Source: Desulfobacteraceae bacterium
Lineage (GTDB): Bacteria; Desulfobacterota; Desulfobacteria; Desulfobacterales; JAABSP01
Direction of reading: 5' to 3'
DNA: 59,616 nucleotides
NCBI GenBank assembly: GCA_011390345.1
Contig: JAABSP010000028.1
Location: forward strand, 1 to 59,616
Part shown: in pieces, positions 17,053 through 26,144 of the stretch
Layout: each line of letters begins with the position of its first letter
Position numbering within the stretch: the first letter of the stretch is position 1
Notes under the pieces: model-generated
Database searches by the model: none
The model's input: only the letters and a program-made list of their open reading frames with translations
What the model was told of the DNA's origin: nothing
Program-made: the position numbers and the translations under genes

Positions 17053-17442
17053 ATGAATTCATCCAGACAGTGGGTTCCGTTTCAGGCCGGGGAATATCTG
17101 GTGGAGAGGGCGTTTCTGTCCGCACCGGATGGTACAGCGGTTCCGGTTGAGAATGCGGTGATCGAGGTCTATGAGGGCAGGGACGGGAAAAGATATCTCA
17201 AAGGGTATGGGAAAGTGCGGCCATTTCTGATGGTGGAGATTCAGGAGGAGAATGACCGGGTGGATCTGATTCTGGATCTGGGGGAGGAGTTCAAGTATCG
17301 CCTGAAAGATCCGGAACTCCATTCGGGGAAGGTCTTTTCATCGGATGTGTCTGCTACGCTACAGTTTTCGCCGTCGAGTCCCTGGGAACAGATTCCACAG
17401 GAGGGTTTTGTCGAGATGGTGGGGGCGGCAAGGTTCCTCTAA
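17053..17442 (+). CDS. Hypothetical protein
   Basis: A 129-residue protein with no family I recognise. A good ribosome site (AAAGGGGG, 7-14 nt upstream) precedes the ATG. The sequence is acidic, predicted mostly beta (ENAVIEVYEGRDGKRYLKGY, RPFLMVEIQEENDRVDLILD), without signal peptide or membrane segment. Base composition is like the core genome rather than the AT-rich island to the left. It stands alone between a minus-strand HTH gene and a terminator. Confidence 0.65.
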   Translation: MNSSRQWVPFQAGEYLVERAFLSAPDGTAVPVENAVIEVYEGRDGKRYLKGYGKVRPFLMVEIQEENDRVDLILDLGEEFKYRLKDPELHSGKVFSSDVSATLQFSPSSPWEQIPQEGFVEMVGAARFL

Positions 17443-17498
17443 TAGTTTCTTCACTCATTCTACGATTCCGCCGCAAAAAGAAACAGAGCCCTTAACGC

Positions 17499-17542
17499 AA
17501 AATGGCCTGCACCCGATAATTTTTCCCGGGGCAGGCCATTTT
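17499..17542. terminator. Bidirectional rho-independent terminator
   Basis: AAAATGGCCTGC (17499-17510) is perfectly complementary to GCAGGCCATTTT (17531-17542), with a 20-nt loop, and is flanked by A and T tracts. It separates the plus-strand hypothetical gene from the convergent large surface-protein gene. Confidence 0.82.
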
Positions 17543-17606
17543 TAATTATGCGGGAGCCTGCGGAGAAGTTCCACAGGCTCCGGAATACTAATGGTTATTG
17601 GATCGG

Positions 17607-20180
17607 TTAACGAATCTCGCTGATCACCTGAAGATCATAAAGAATCTCAACCATATCGATCACGCCGTCACCATTGACATCCGCATCCATGTAAACATAG
17701 ACGGGGAGGCCGGCCATCATCTGTAGACCAAGGATGACATCATTGAGCGTGACCCCATCATAACTATCGAGATCGCCCGGCTCTATGGTGAAATCAGCAA
17801 CCGTAATGATGAATTCGCAGGAGGCCGTACCGTCGGGATTTCCATCGGATACATTGAGGACCATATTGTATTCGCCAACCTTATCCAGCGCCGGCCGATT
17901 CTGAAGGTTCGTCAATTTTCCCGTACTGGTATCGATATGGATCCAAGAGGGCTGCGAGTCGAGATAAAAGAAGAGTTCGTCCTTGTTTCCTTCCAAATCG
18001 AAATCGATATCTTCTACAACCGGTTGAAAGGTAAGGGCTTCTCCGGCACCCACGGTTTCGGTGGCCGGATCGATGGCATCCACTCGCGGCGGCGTCGTAC
18101 AACTGATCACGGGGGGATCATTGACAGGTTGAACCGTAATCGAAAAAGCCGGCAACAGAGCCTTTGCTTCGCTGTTGTCGGTCACCTTGATTTCGATATT
18201 GGAATAGACACCTACGTCATCATTTCCGGGAGTTCCTGACAATTCGCCCGTTTCTGTGTTGAAGGCTGCCCAGGGTATATTGGTGGCCGTCTGGCCTTCA
18301 GATGTTGTATAACTGATTGAAAACGTGAGCTTTTCCGTGCTGTTGGGAATCTTCAGATCGTCGTCGTTTGCTGTCGGTTTGAAAGCATAGAGCGTATCCT
18401 CTTTGACCGTAGTCGCCGGTGTTCCGCTGATGGTCGGCTTGTCATTGGTATTCTCTACCACAAAATCGAATGTATAGGTGTCGGAGAGGCCGGAACTGTC
18501 CGTCACTTTCAGCTTTACGCCTCTGATCGTCCCGACGTCTGCATTGAGCGGTGCGGTGCTGGCTGCTAAAGTCGCCCTGGCAACATTATCTTCACTGACA
18601 CCATCGTTGGTAAAGGTGAGCCAAGCGGGCTGCGTATTCGGCCAAACAAGTTCAAAGGTCAGGCTTTCAGTGATGCCGGTAATCTCTAAATCGGGATCTG
18701 TTGCCGCGAAAGTATGGGTATAGGCACTGTCATCCTCCGTGGCAGCCGGGACGGTCGCTTCGACAATAGACGGAGGATCAGGGGTGTTTTCCACTTGAAT
18801 ACTGAAGGTTCGACTGACATTTTCCGTACCATCACTTACGGTGATGGTGATGTCACTGTAAGTACCGACGTCTTTATTTGCCGGTTTTCCGCTGAGGATA
18901 TAAGTTGTCGGTTCGGTCGTAGATGGATTGAAACTCGTCCATGAAGGTTGATTCGTGATGCTGAAGATGAGGTCATCTGCCGGCTCTCCTGCTACATTGA
19001 TATCGATATCCGATGCAGCGACCGTCAAAGCAAAGGAATCATCATCCTCAAAGGCGGTAAGGGTCTGGCCATCCTGTACACCGGTAAGGGTGGGGGCGGT
19101 GTTGACATTCGTAATCGTCAGGGGATAGGAGACGGTAGTTGTTGCGCCGCTGTTATCGATGAACTGGATGCTGATCGTATACTCGCCCACATCGTAATTC
19201 CCTGCTGTTCCTTCCAGAACAAAGGTATATTGTGTCTCTCCTGCAGCGGGTGGGGTCTTTGTGATTAAAGCTTCTCCGGTATCCGGATCAAATAACCAGT
19301 CCGGCAGATCGAGTGTTGCAGCAACAATGTTCACATCCTCGGTGGTATCGACCATTTGGTCTACGTCCGTTACATAGATCGTCTCTGTGTACAGCCCCTC
19401 CGGAACCGTTCTCGAAGGGATGTCGGCTGCTGTAGGTGCATCATTGCTGTTTTTCACCTGGATTGTTCCGGTCAAGGTGAGAAGCTCCGCATCTGTCACC
19501 CTGCTGTCATCAATGGTGAATCCCACATCTGCCGTACCTACGTCAGCATTCTTCGGGGTACCTGTTAGTGTCAATTCCCAAATCGTATCCGAATCGGTTA
19601 CCCGATTGAAAGACCAGCTTCCACCTCCGTCAGCAGTAAGCCAATTCGGAAGAGTTGTCGTGGGCTGTATGGTCAATGCATCACCATCTATATCCTGCAC
19701 TCTGATGCTGTAGCTGTAATTTTTGTCCTCTGTAGCCGAAGGAGGAGCGAATGTTGATAAAGTCTCCGGGGGATCATTTAAATCTTCTACGGTGATGCTG
19801 AAAGGATCAAGTTGGGCGACCGCACCGGTGGCAATATTTTTGGCAAAAATCCGTATGTTTGTATAGGTTTCATCTACATCTGAATTGGTAGGGGTTCCGG
19901 TCAGTGTTCCCTGACCATCCGCATTGAATGTCAACCATTCCGGATAAGGATCCTGATCTAAATTCCAGCTCCAATTATACCCTTGGGAACAATCGGTCTG
20001 CGTCTCATCGCATACAAGCGGTGGTGTAAATTGATATAGCGAATTCTGCTGAATTGTTGTATCAGGCGCAGGCGTCTGTTCGAAATAAAAAGCTTCCTGT
20101 GCTTGTGCCGGAATGGATACCGCCATCGCCATTACCAACAGCATCAATCCGGTGAAATACCGAAATGCCTTTACCATCAT
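17607..20180 (-). CDS. Secreted protein with cadherin-like (He_PIG) repeats and dockerin-like C-terminus
   Basis: About 857 residues. The N-terminus is a signal peptide (basic start, hydrophobic LMLLVMAMAVSIPAQAQ). Then come six to seven repeats of roughly 90-110 residues with recurring blocks: acidic E-D-x-x-Y, aromatic W-x-x-F or W-L, the turn TGTPTNSDVD / SGTPGNDDVG and ITVEDLNDPP / ITVQPVNDPP. These match putative Ig/dystroglycan cadherin-like repeats that bind Ca2+ and mediate adhesion. The last 60 residues (GDLDSYDGVTLNDVILGLQ, then DADVNGDGVIDMVEILYDL) form a duplicated EF-hand-like dockerin. Strong AAAGGAGG site; two adjacent ATGs (20180, 20177). No cohesin gene is visible. Surface attachment role is inferred. 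Confidence 0.82.
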   Translation of the reverse strand: MMVKAFRYFTGLMLLVMAMAVSIPAQAQEAFYFEQTPAPDTTIQQNSLYQFTPPLVCDETQTDCSQGYNWSWNLDQDPYPEWLTFNADGQGTLTGTPTNSDVDETYTNIRIFAKNIATGAVAQLDPFSITVEDLNDPPETLSTFAPPSATEDKNYSYSIRVQDIDGDALTIQPTTTLPNWLTADGGGSWSFNRVTDSDTIWELTLTGTPKNADVGTADVGFTIDDSRVTDAELLTLTGTIQVKNSNDAPTAADIPSRTVPEGLYTETIYVTDVDQMVDTTEDVNIVAATLDLPDWLFDPDTGEALITKTPPAAGETQYTFVLEGTAGNYDVGEYTISIQFIDNSGATTTVSYPLTITNVNTAPTLTGVQDGQTLTAFEDDDSFALTVAASDIDINVAGEPADDLIFSITNQPSWTSFNPSTTEPTTYILSGKPANKDVGTYSDITITVSDGTENVSRTFSIQVENTPDPPSIVEATVPAATEDDSAYTHTFAATDPDLEITGITESLTFELVWPNTQPAWLTFTNDGVSEDNVARATLAASTAPLNADVGTIRGVKLKVTDSSGLSDTYTFDFVVENTNDKPTISGTPATTVKEDTLYAFKPTANDDDLKIPNSTEKLTFSISYTTSEGQTATNIPWAAFNTETGELSGTPGNDDVGVYSNIEIKVTDNSEAKALLPAFSITVQPVNDPPVISCTTPPRVDAIDPATETVGAGEALTFQPVVEDIDFDLEGNKDELFFYLDSQPSWIHIDTSTGKLTNLQNRPALDKVGEYNMVLNVSDGNPDGTASCEFIITVADFTIEPGDLDSYDGVTLNDVILGLQMMAGLPVYVYMDADVNGDGVIDMVEILYDLQVISEIR

Positions 20181-20198
20181 CGAAACCTCCTTTATCAT

Positions 20199-20609
20199 CC
20201 TTGTTTCAGACCAAAAATTCCGTTGTTTCTACGTTTGAATAAATCTAATGAATCCCAATTATAATCAATAAAATCCTATTTGGACTATAGATAATAAGGG
20301 GCTTCCCTGTCAAGCAAAAACCCCTTTTTGGATCATAGAGACGGAAAAGAGGCTTCCGTAGGCAGGAAAGCCAAAGCTAAATGTACATTTGCAAAAACTA
20401 TGCCTGTCACATTTTTTGGCTCCGATGGAAGAATGGCGATTTTAATGTCAGGCAACGGATAGCCTTATCCTGTATCAAAAATGGATATCCTCGCTATTCT
20501 GACGGCTTCAGAAAAATTCTTTCATCGGGAATAAAAAAAATTTATAGTAGGGACATCCGGAGAACATCCGGAAACGATTAGAATCCCAAAGAGCCAAAGG
20601 AATGAACCG
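20199..20609. other. Divergent intergenic region between the surface protein and pyrF
   Basis: About 410 bases, AT-rich near both gene starts, so promoters in both directions are expected. A stem AAGGGG/CCCCTT with a T-run (about 20297-20325) could act as a terminator. The stretch 20340-20420 contains several complementary short blocks (AGGCA with TGCCT; GCTAAATG with CATTTGC) that suggest a structured RNA, but I cannot match it to a known riboswitch. No ORF is convincing. Confidence 0.4.
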
Positions 20610-21350
20610 ATGAAACAGAGCCATCACAAGATCATCTTCCCCCTGGATGTCCCCTCCCAGGAGGACGCGGAAAAATGGATCGACCGCCTTTCCAATCATG
20701 TCGGCATGTTCAAGGTCGGCCTGGAGCTTTTCATCCAGGCCGGGCCTGCCATCATCCGCAGTATCAATCAAAAAGGCAAAGCCCGTGTCTTTCTCGACCT
20801 CAAACTCCACGACATCCCCGAGACCGTCCGCCGGGCAATGAGGCGGGTTGCCGATCTGGATGTCGCCCTTGCCACGGTTCACTGCGGAGAGAACCAGGAG
20901 ATGCTGAGAGCCGCAGTCAGAGGCGCGGATGGGAAAGTCGGGGTTCTCGGCGTTACGGTTCTCACCAGCGTCTCGGCCGCAGACATCGCGATGGCCGGAT
21001 TCCGGGATGATTATGCAAAGGATCTCTCGGCGCTGGTGATGAAGCGGGCGAGTATGGCAAAGGACGCGGGCTGTGCCGGAGTGGTCTGCTCCGGATTGGA
21101 GGCTGCCCGAATCAAAATGGCCTATGGCGCGGATTTTCTGGCGGTGACGCCGGGCATCCGGCCCCTTCGGAGAGGGGAGGGGGATGATCAGAAAAGAGTG
21201 GTTACTCCTGCAAAGGCCATTGAAAACGGCGCGGACTATCTGGTGATCGGCCGTCCCATCCGGGATGCCGATGATCCGGTCGCGGCCGCAGAGGCCATCG
21301 CATCGGAGATCGAAGCGGCCATGAAAAAGATCGAGGATCAGGCCGTGTAG
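20610..21350 (+). CDS. pyrF: Orotidine 5'-phosphate decarboxylase
   Basis: A 246-residue OMP decarboxylase: IIFPLDVPSQEDAEKWIDRL at the start, the catalytic signature VFLDLKLHDIPETVRRAM (Asp-Lys-x-x-Asp tetrad region), and LAVTPGIRP and YLVIGRPIRDADDPVAAAEA phosphate-binding loops at the end. It makes UMP in pyrimidine synthesis. An AAAGGAA site precedes the ATG. The 3' end overlaps the convergent tRNA nucleotidyltransferase gene by 13 nt. No other pyr gene is adjacent. Confidence 0.95.
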   Translation: MKQSHHKIIFPLDVPSQEDAEKWIDRLSNHVGMFKVGLELFIQAGPAIIRSINQKGKARVFLDLKLHDIPETVRRAMRRVADLDVALATVHCGENQEMLRAAVRGADGKVGVLGVTVLTSVSAADIAMAGFRDDYAKDLSALVMKRASMAKDAGCAGVVCSGLEAARIKMAYGADFLAVTPGIRPLRRGEGDDQKRVVTPAKAIENGADYLVIGRPIRDADDPVAAAEAIASEIEAAMKKIEDQAV

Positions 21351-23998
21351 TTGCGGGCAAAGTTGATCTCGTCGTTCCGGGTCTTCACGCGACCGTTGAG
21401 CCTGGCTTCGAGCACCGCATCCAGGATCTCCCGGTATAATGGCCCCGGTTTGAGCCCCATGGATTTGAGGTCTTTTCCCCGGATGGAGGTCTCGACGAAC
21501 CGGAGGCGGGTGAGATAGTGCGCGATGGCTCTTTTGGTCCGCTGCTGGCCCGCTGCGGCCATCATGTAGAGGGTGATCTCGATCCGGAAAGGGACAAGAG
21601 CCCGGTAAAGGGCACTGTTTTCCAGGGGCAGCCCCCGCTTGATACTGTAGAGGCAGCGCATGGCCTCGAACCGCTCCTCGGTGAAGATGCTCCGGTAACG
21701 GGGAGCCAGTTCCAACTTCTCGCAGATCTCTTCGGTGCTGTTGGGATCGCATCCGTGGAAGAGGGCCGCCAAGTAGACGACCCAGCGGAGAAAGGGCTCC
21801 TCGGTAAACTGCAGGTCGTGCCAGTCGATCACCTTTTTTGTCCCGGAGAGGCGGGCGTCAAAATGCTTATCCCGCTTCAGACTCGGGTGGAGGATGGCCA
21901 GCAGCCCGTAATCATCGAGCCGGCCGATGGCCGGGACCGGGTTCTCCTCTTCTAAAATCAACCGGAGTTCGGAAAAGATCCGCCGGCCGCTGAGGTGGCG
22001 GAAGAAGTCCATCTCGGCAACATTCTTGATCAGATTCGAGGTGAGCTTTCCGATGGTGAAGTCGAAGCGCTGCTCGAACCGGATGGCCCGGTAGACCCGG
22101 GTCGGATCCTCCACAAAGCTCAAATTGTGGAGGATCCGGACAACCTTCTCCTTGATGTCCTTCTGGGCCGAAAAAAAGTCGATGAGGGTTCCGAACCGCT
22201 TTTCGTTGAGCTGGATCGCCAGGGTGTTGATGGTAAAATCCCGCCGGAAGAGGTCGAGCTTGATGGAACTCATCTCGACCGTGGGCAGGTCGGCCGGGAA
22301 CCGGTAGTGCTCCAGCCGGGCAGAGGCCACGTCGATCTTGAATCCGTCCGGAAAGATCACCACGGCCGTGCCGAACTTCTCGTGGGAGTGGATTCTGACC
22401 CCCTGCATCTTTGCAAAGGTGCGCGCGAACTCGATGCCGTCCCCCTCCACCACGATGTCGATGTCCTCGTTCTTTCGGAAAAGAAAGAGATCCCGGACAA
22501 ATCCGCCCACCACAAAGACGCCGCAGCCGAGATCATCCCCTACATCCCCGATGGTCTTCATCAGCTCCATCAGCCGGTCCGGCAGGCGTTCCCGCATGAA
22601 GCGCAGGATATTCCGGGTTCTGGCATTCACCTCCTCTTTGTACGGGTTGGGCAGATCCCCGCCCTTGTACCGGGATTCTTGCACCAGAATATTCAACAGA
22701 TCGGTGCGGGTGATCACTCCGATGATCCGATCCGCCTCCATCACCGGGAGCACCCGCTGCTTGTTGTCGATTATCTTCTCCTGGATCTCTCCGATCTCGG
22801 CATCGGGCCCCACTGTGCCCAGCTCCGTCATCATGTACTCTCTGACCTTGGGATTGAGATTCAGGTAAAGGGTCTTTGCGATGATCTGCCGGGTGATATA
22901 GCCCAGCAGCCGCTCTTTTCCGGACGGATCTTTTTCGACCACCAGAAGGGCGTTGACATTGTATTTAGTCAACAGGTTTCGGGCCTCTTCGCAGGAGAGA
23001 TCCGGGTCAGCCGAAATGGCCGGGGAGGACATCAGATCGTTGGCTCTTTTGCTGGAGCGGAGGGTCTGGTGCAGGACATCCAGGAGCTGCTGTTCCACCT
23101 GGGCAAGGGTCCGCTCCTTGATGGTCGCGGACGCGGCATAGGGATGGCCCCCGCCTCCCAGCGCACGGATGATCGCGCCTGCATCCACGTCCGAAGTCCG
23201 GCTCCGGGCCACTACATAGACTTTGTTGCCCATCCGGGCCACCGCGAAGATGGAGTTGAGATTCTCCATCTTGACCATCTTATGTACCAGAAAGGCAAAA
23301 TCAGAGATGTACCGCTCCGAGGTGACGCTGGTGACCATCACCTCTACACCTTTAATATGGTAGCGGGTCGCGGCCTGAAACATGTCGTTCAAGATGGAGA
23401 CCTGCTCCTGGCTGATCTCCCTCGATATCAGATTGGAGACCATGCTCAGATTTGCGCCCTGGGAGACCAGAAAGGCCGCGGCCATGAAATCGGTCTCTGT
23501 GGTGGAGGTGAAGGTGAAGGAGCCGGTATCTTCGTAGATGCCGAGGCACAGGATGGTGGCCTCGTCCGGAGTGATGACGATCGCCTTCTCCCGGATGATT
23601 CGGGTAAGAATGCTTACCGTGGCCCCCACCAGCTCCTGCACCTCGTATTGGCCCCGGATGTCCTCGGGAAGGGAAGGGTGGTGGTCGTAGATGTGGATCT
23701 CCAGATCGGGCCGTTCCACGATCTCGGCAAAGCGGCCGATCCGGCCCGGCTGTCTCGTGTCCACCAGCACCAGCCGCTGGATGGCTGAAAAATCGATCTC
23801 CTTGATGTCGGCCATGTTGAAGAGATAGACCATGGACTGGACAAAGAAGTTGCGGAGGTTCTTTTCATGGGAGCCGGGAAAGACCACCAGCGCATCAGGG
23901 TAGAGCTTCTGGGCCGCGAGCATGGAGGCCATCGCGTCGAAGTCCGCATTGGTGTGGGTGGTGATGACGGTCAGGCCCTTTTTCTTCGGCGGGGTCAT
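21338..23998 (-). CDS. DHH phosphoesterase - CBS - tRNA nucleotidyltransferase fusion
   Basis: An 886-residue multidomain protein. Residues 1-310: DHH/DHHA1 phosphoesterase (NADFDAMASM, LVDTRQPGR, YDHHPSLP, ALGGGGHPYAASATI). About 315-440: two CBS domains (VNALLVVEKDPSGKERLLGY, RVLPVMEADRIIGVITRTDLL). About 470-886: class II polynucleotide adenylyltransferase with the GGFVRDLFLF and EDIDIVVEG nucleotidyltransferase motif, RRDFTINTLAI, and an RNA-binding C-terminus (EDPTRVYRAIRFEQRFDF). Such fusions are known in Deltaproteobacteria and are thought to be A-adding or CCA-adding enzymes; the CBS pair suggests adenine-nucleotide sensing. It overlaps degV by 4 nt. Confidence 0.88.
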   Translation of the reverse strand: MTPPKKKGLTVITTHTNADFDAMASMLAAQKLYPDALVVFPGSHEKNLRNFFVQSMVYLFNMADIKEIDFSAIQRLVLVDTRQPGRIGRFAEIVERPDLEIHIYDHHPSLPEDIRGQYEVQELVGATVSILTRIIREKAIVITPDEATILCLGIYEDTGSFTFTSTTETDFMAAAFLVSQGANLSMVSNLISREISQEQVSILNDMFQAATRYHIKGVEVMVTSVTSERYISDFAFLVHKMVKMENLNSIFAVARMGNKVYVVARSRTSDVDAGAIIRALGGGGHPYAASATIKERTLAQVEQQLLDVLHQTLRSSKRANDLMSSPAISADPDLSCEEARNLLTKYNVNALLVVEKDPSGKERLLGYITRQIIAKTLYLNLNPKVREYMMTELGTVGPDAEIGEIQEKIIDNKQRVLPVMEADRIIGVITRTDLLNILVQESRYKGGDLPNPYKEEVNARTRNILRFMRERLPDRLMELMKTIGDVGDDLGCGVFVVGGFVRDLFLFRKNEDIDIVVEGDGIEFARTFAKMQGVRIHSHEKFGTAVVIFPDGFKIDVASARLEHYRFPADLPTVEMSSIKLDLFRRDFTINTLAIQLNEKRFGTLIDFFSAQKDIKEKVVRILHNLSFVEDPTRVYRAIRFEQRFDFTIGKLTSNLIKNVAEMDFFRHLSGRRIFSELRLILEEENPVPAIGRLDDYGLLAILHPSLKRDKHFDARLSGTKKVIDWHDLQFTEEPFLRWVVYLAALFHGCDPNSTEEICEKLELAPRYRSIFTEERFEAMRCLYSIKRGLPLENSALYRALVPFRIEITLYMMAAAGQQRTKRAIAHYLTRLRFVETSIRGKDLKSMGLKPGPLYREILDAVLEARLNGRVKTRNDEINFARNYTA

Positions 23999-24885
23999 TC
24001 GAGGGGCCGCTCTTCCCCGTAGACCGCGAATGCATAGGCTTCGGGGCCGCTCAGATTGGCCACGGTTGGCCAGATCCGGTTTCGGATCACCCGGTAATTT
24101 TCGATGCCCAGCTTTTCAAAACCCTCCATAAACCGGGTATAGACCGCCTCCACCTGCCGCTTGTTCTTATCCAGGCCGTGGATCAGATAGATTTTGACGT
24201 TGTATGGCCGCTTTTCCAGAAATCGGAGCGCGTTTTCAGAGATCTTTTGGATCATCTTCTCCTTGCCCCGCTCTTTTGACAGAGGCGTGAGATATCCCTC
24301 CTCATCGATGCTGAGGATGGGGCGAAGGCCCAGCAGATTTCCCACAAGGGCTTGGGCCCGACCGATTCGCTTGTTCTTTACCAGATATTTGAGCGACGAG
24401 AGGGAGACCTGCATCAAAGTCGAACTCCGGATCTCCGGCAGGAGGGAGACCACGGTCTCATAAGGCTTTCCGGCATGGAGAAGCTCGATGACCTTTTCGG
24501 CCACCAGATAGGCTCCGGCCGAGATGTTCTCCGTGTCGAGAATCCGGACATCCAGGCCGCTGACCATGCCCCGGGCGTTGTTGCAGGTGGTGATCAGGTT
24601 GGACATCTTCGAAGAGACATGGACCCCGATGATCTCGTTATAGCCCCTGCGCTTGATCTCCTCGTAGATCTTCCGGATCTCCCAGACCAGCGGCGGATTG
24701 GTGTTGAAGTCTTTGACCTTGTCGATGATCGAGTAGTAGGTCTCCTTGTCCATGTCTGCGCCGTCGATGTAGGTCTTGTCGTCCAGAAAGAGCTTCATCC
24801 CCATCAGTTCGATGTCATACTTGCCGATGATCTCCTCTGTGGGTTCAGATCCGGTGTCCATCATGATCAGCCGTTTGCGTGCCAT
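23995..24885 (-). CDS. DegV family fatty-acid-binding protein
   Basis: A 296-residue DegV protein: RLIMMDTGSEPTEEIIGKYD, the segment IIGVHVSSKMSNLITTCNNA that forms the fatty-acid carboxylate-binding loop with serine, and VRILDTENISAGAYLVAEKV. In other bacteria DegV/FakB proteins present fatty acids to a FakA kinase. FakA is not in the window, so the role here is open. Stop overlaps the fusion-protein start in an ATGA-type arrangement, so the two are co-translated. Confidence 0.85.
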   Translation of the reverse strand: MARKRLIMMDTGSEPTEEIIGKYDIELMGMKLFLDDKTYIDGADMDKETYYSIIDKVKDFNTNPPLVWEIRKIYEEIKRRGYNEIIGVHVSSKMSNLITTCNNARGMVSGLDVRILDTENISAGAYLVAEKVIELLHAGKPYETVVSLLPEIRSSTLMQVSLSSLKYLVKNKRIGRAQALVGNLLGLRPILSIDEEGYLTPLSKERGKEKMIQKISENALRFLEKRPYNVKIYLIHGLDKNKRQVEAVYTRFMEGFEKLGIENYRVIRNRIWPTVANLSGPEAYAFAVYGEERPLE

Positions 24886-24938
24886 ATTTCAGCTTTCTCC
24901 GATTCTGCTGGGATTGGTAATCTCAAATCGCGTTCTTT

Positions 24939-25811
24939 CTATCCAAGCGCCAATATCTCTATGGTGTTATCCATCAGATCGGCCACAAGCATCCGGTTTT
25001 GAAGAACGGTTCCCCGGCCTGTCAAAATCTTCATGGCTTCAGATGCCTCTAAGGTTCCCATCATGGCCACAATGGGAGAGAGGCAGCCAAGGGCTTTTTC
25101 CGCACCTTTTGATGGTGCGGTTTCCGGGGGGCCGTAGATCCGTTCCAATCCCTCATCCTCGGGACAGATGACGGTCAGATGGCCGCATGACCCGGCCACC
25201 GCGGCGGTGACCAGGGGGATTTGCAGATCTTTTGCGATTCTTTCCAGTACAAAGCGGCTCTCCAGGTTGTCGAGGCAGTCCACAATGAGATCCGCGTCTT
25301 CCATCAGCTTTCGATCCTCTCCGGGGGAGCGGACAAAGTGCTGGTGTGCGGAGACGGCTACAGATCGGTTGATCCGGTTGACCCGCTCGGCAGCAACTTG
25401 GGCTTTGGGCATTCTCAACCGATCCTCTTGGCTCAGGAACTGCCGGTTCAGATTGGTCTCGTCGAAGAGATCACCGTCGATGAGGATCAGAGAGCCGATA
25501 CCGGCCCGGGCAAGATTCTCGATCACCGATCCTCCCAATCCACCCAGGCCGACCACGCAGACTTTGGCACGGAGCAGCGCGATCTGATCCGCAAAGGAGA
25601 GGGCGCGGAAGTTTCGTACATACCGCCACGGAATGATCCCGGCTTCCAAGGCTTGGATCTCGATCCTGTAACCGGGCAGACTGTATTGACCGGCCAGATC
25701 GGTCACATCGGCAACAGAGATCTTCCGGCATGGGGTTCCGTCCTGAAACACGGCATCAACGGCCCTTTTTTCGATCGCGCTGCGGATTTCGGAACCATTG
25801 TCAACGGGCAT
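24939..25811 (-). CDS. ThiF/MoeB/HesA family E1-like adenylyltransferase
   Basis: A 290-residue E1-like protein: nucleotide-binding VCVVGLGGLGGSVIENLARA, LILIDGDLFDETNLNRQ with the Arg finger region, LIVDCLDNLESRFVLE with Asp/Asn, and the tail AMMGTLEASEAMKILTGRG. The Zn-binding CxxC pairs of MoeB are reduced. It adenylates the C-terminal glycine of a ubiquitin-like sulfur carrier; such a carrier is encoded 2 nt upstream. The pair probably serves molybdopterin/tungstopterin or thiamine-like sulfur transfer; HesA-type activators of tungsten oxidoreductases in anaerobes are one option. Confidence 0.82.
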   Translation of the reverse strand: MPVDNGSEIRSAIEKRAVDAVFQDGTPCRKISVADVTDLAGQYSLPGYRIEIQALEAGIIPWRYVRNFRALSFADQIALLRAKVCVVGLGGLGGSVIENLARAGIGSLILIDGDLFDETNLNRQFLSQEDRLRMPKAQVAAERVNRINRSVAVSAHQHFVRSPGEDRKLMEDADLIVDCLDNLESRFVLERIAKDLQIPLVTAAVAGSCGHLTVICPEDEGLERIYGPPETAPSKGAEKALGCLSPIVAMMGTLEASEAMKILTGRGTVLQNRMLVADLMDNTIEILALG

Positions 25812-25813
25812 GA

Positions 25814-26050
25814 CTAACCGCCTCCGACCGGTGGAAAGATCCCGAGACGGTCTCCGCTCTTAAGGAGGGAGTCCAGGTCTGCCCGTGTATTGTTGATGAA
25901 GATCAGCTTTGCCTCCTTTTTGGGAATCGAAAGCGCCGTTACAACGTCGGCAACGGTCGCATCATCGGGAATCGGATAATGATCCCCATTCTCCGGCGCG
26001 AATTTGTTAAGCGTTGCAAATAGTTTGATCTGGATTTCAGGATTGGCCAT
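25814..26050 (-). CDS. MoaD/ThiS family sulfur carrier protein
   Basis: A 78-residue beta-grasp protein ending in the required di-glycine tail (FPPVGGG). Internal features: LFATLNKFAPEN, IPDDATVADVVTALSIPKKE, INNTRADLDSLLKSGDRLGI. I start at ATG 26050, preceded by GGGAAAG at 6 nt; ATG 26065 would add five residues. It is coupled to the E1-like gene immediately downstream, which would activate its C-terminus. MoaD-like is preferred over ThiS because of the FPPVGGG ending. Confidence 0.85.
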   Translation of the reverse strand: MANPEIQIKLFATLNKFAPENGDHYPIPDDATVADVVTALSIPKKEAKLIFINNTRADLDSLLKSGDRLGIFPPVGGG

Positions 26051-26144
26051 TATATTCTTTCCCATTGCATTATCGGAACCGGGAGTATAACATTTCAATT
26101 TTATGCAAGTGTACTGGGAAATTATCGGATAAGTCAAGCGGACA

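Noticed and set aside
20340-20420. Possible riboswitch (c-di-GMP-like) upstream of pyrF or the surface protein gene.
   Set aside because: Short complementary blocks exist, but the conserved GGGACGCAAAGCC-type core is missing, so I could not assign a class.
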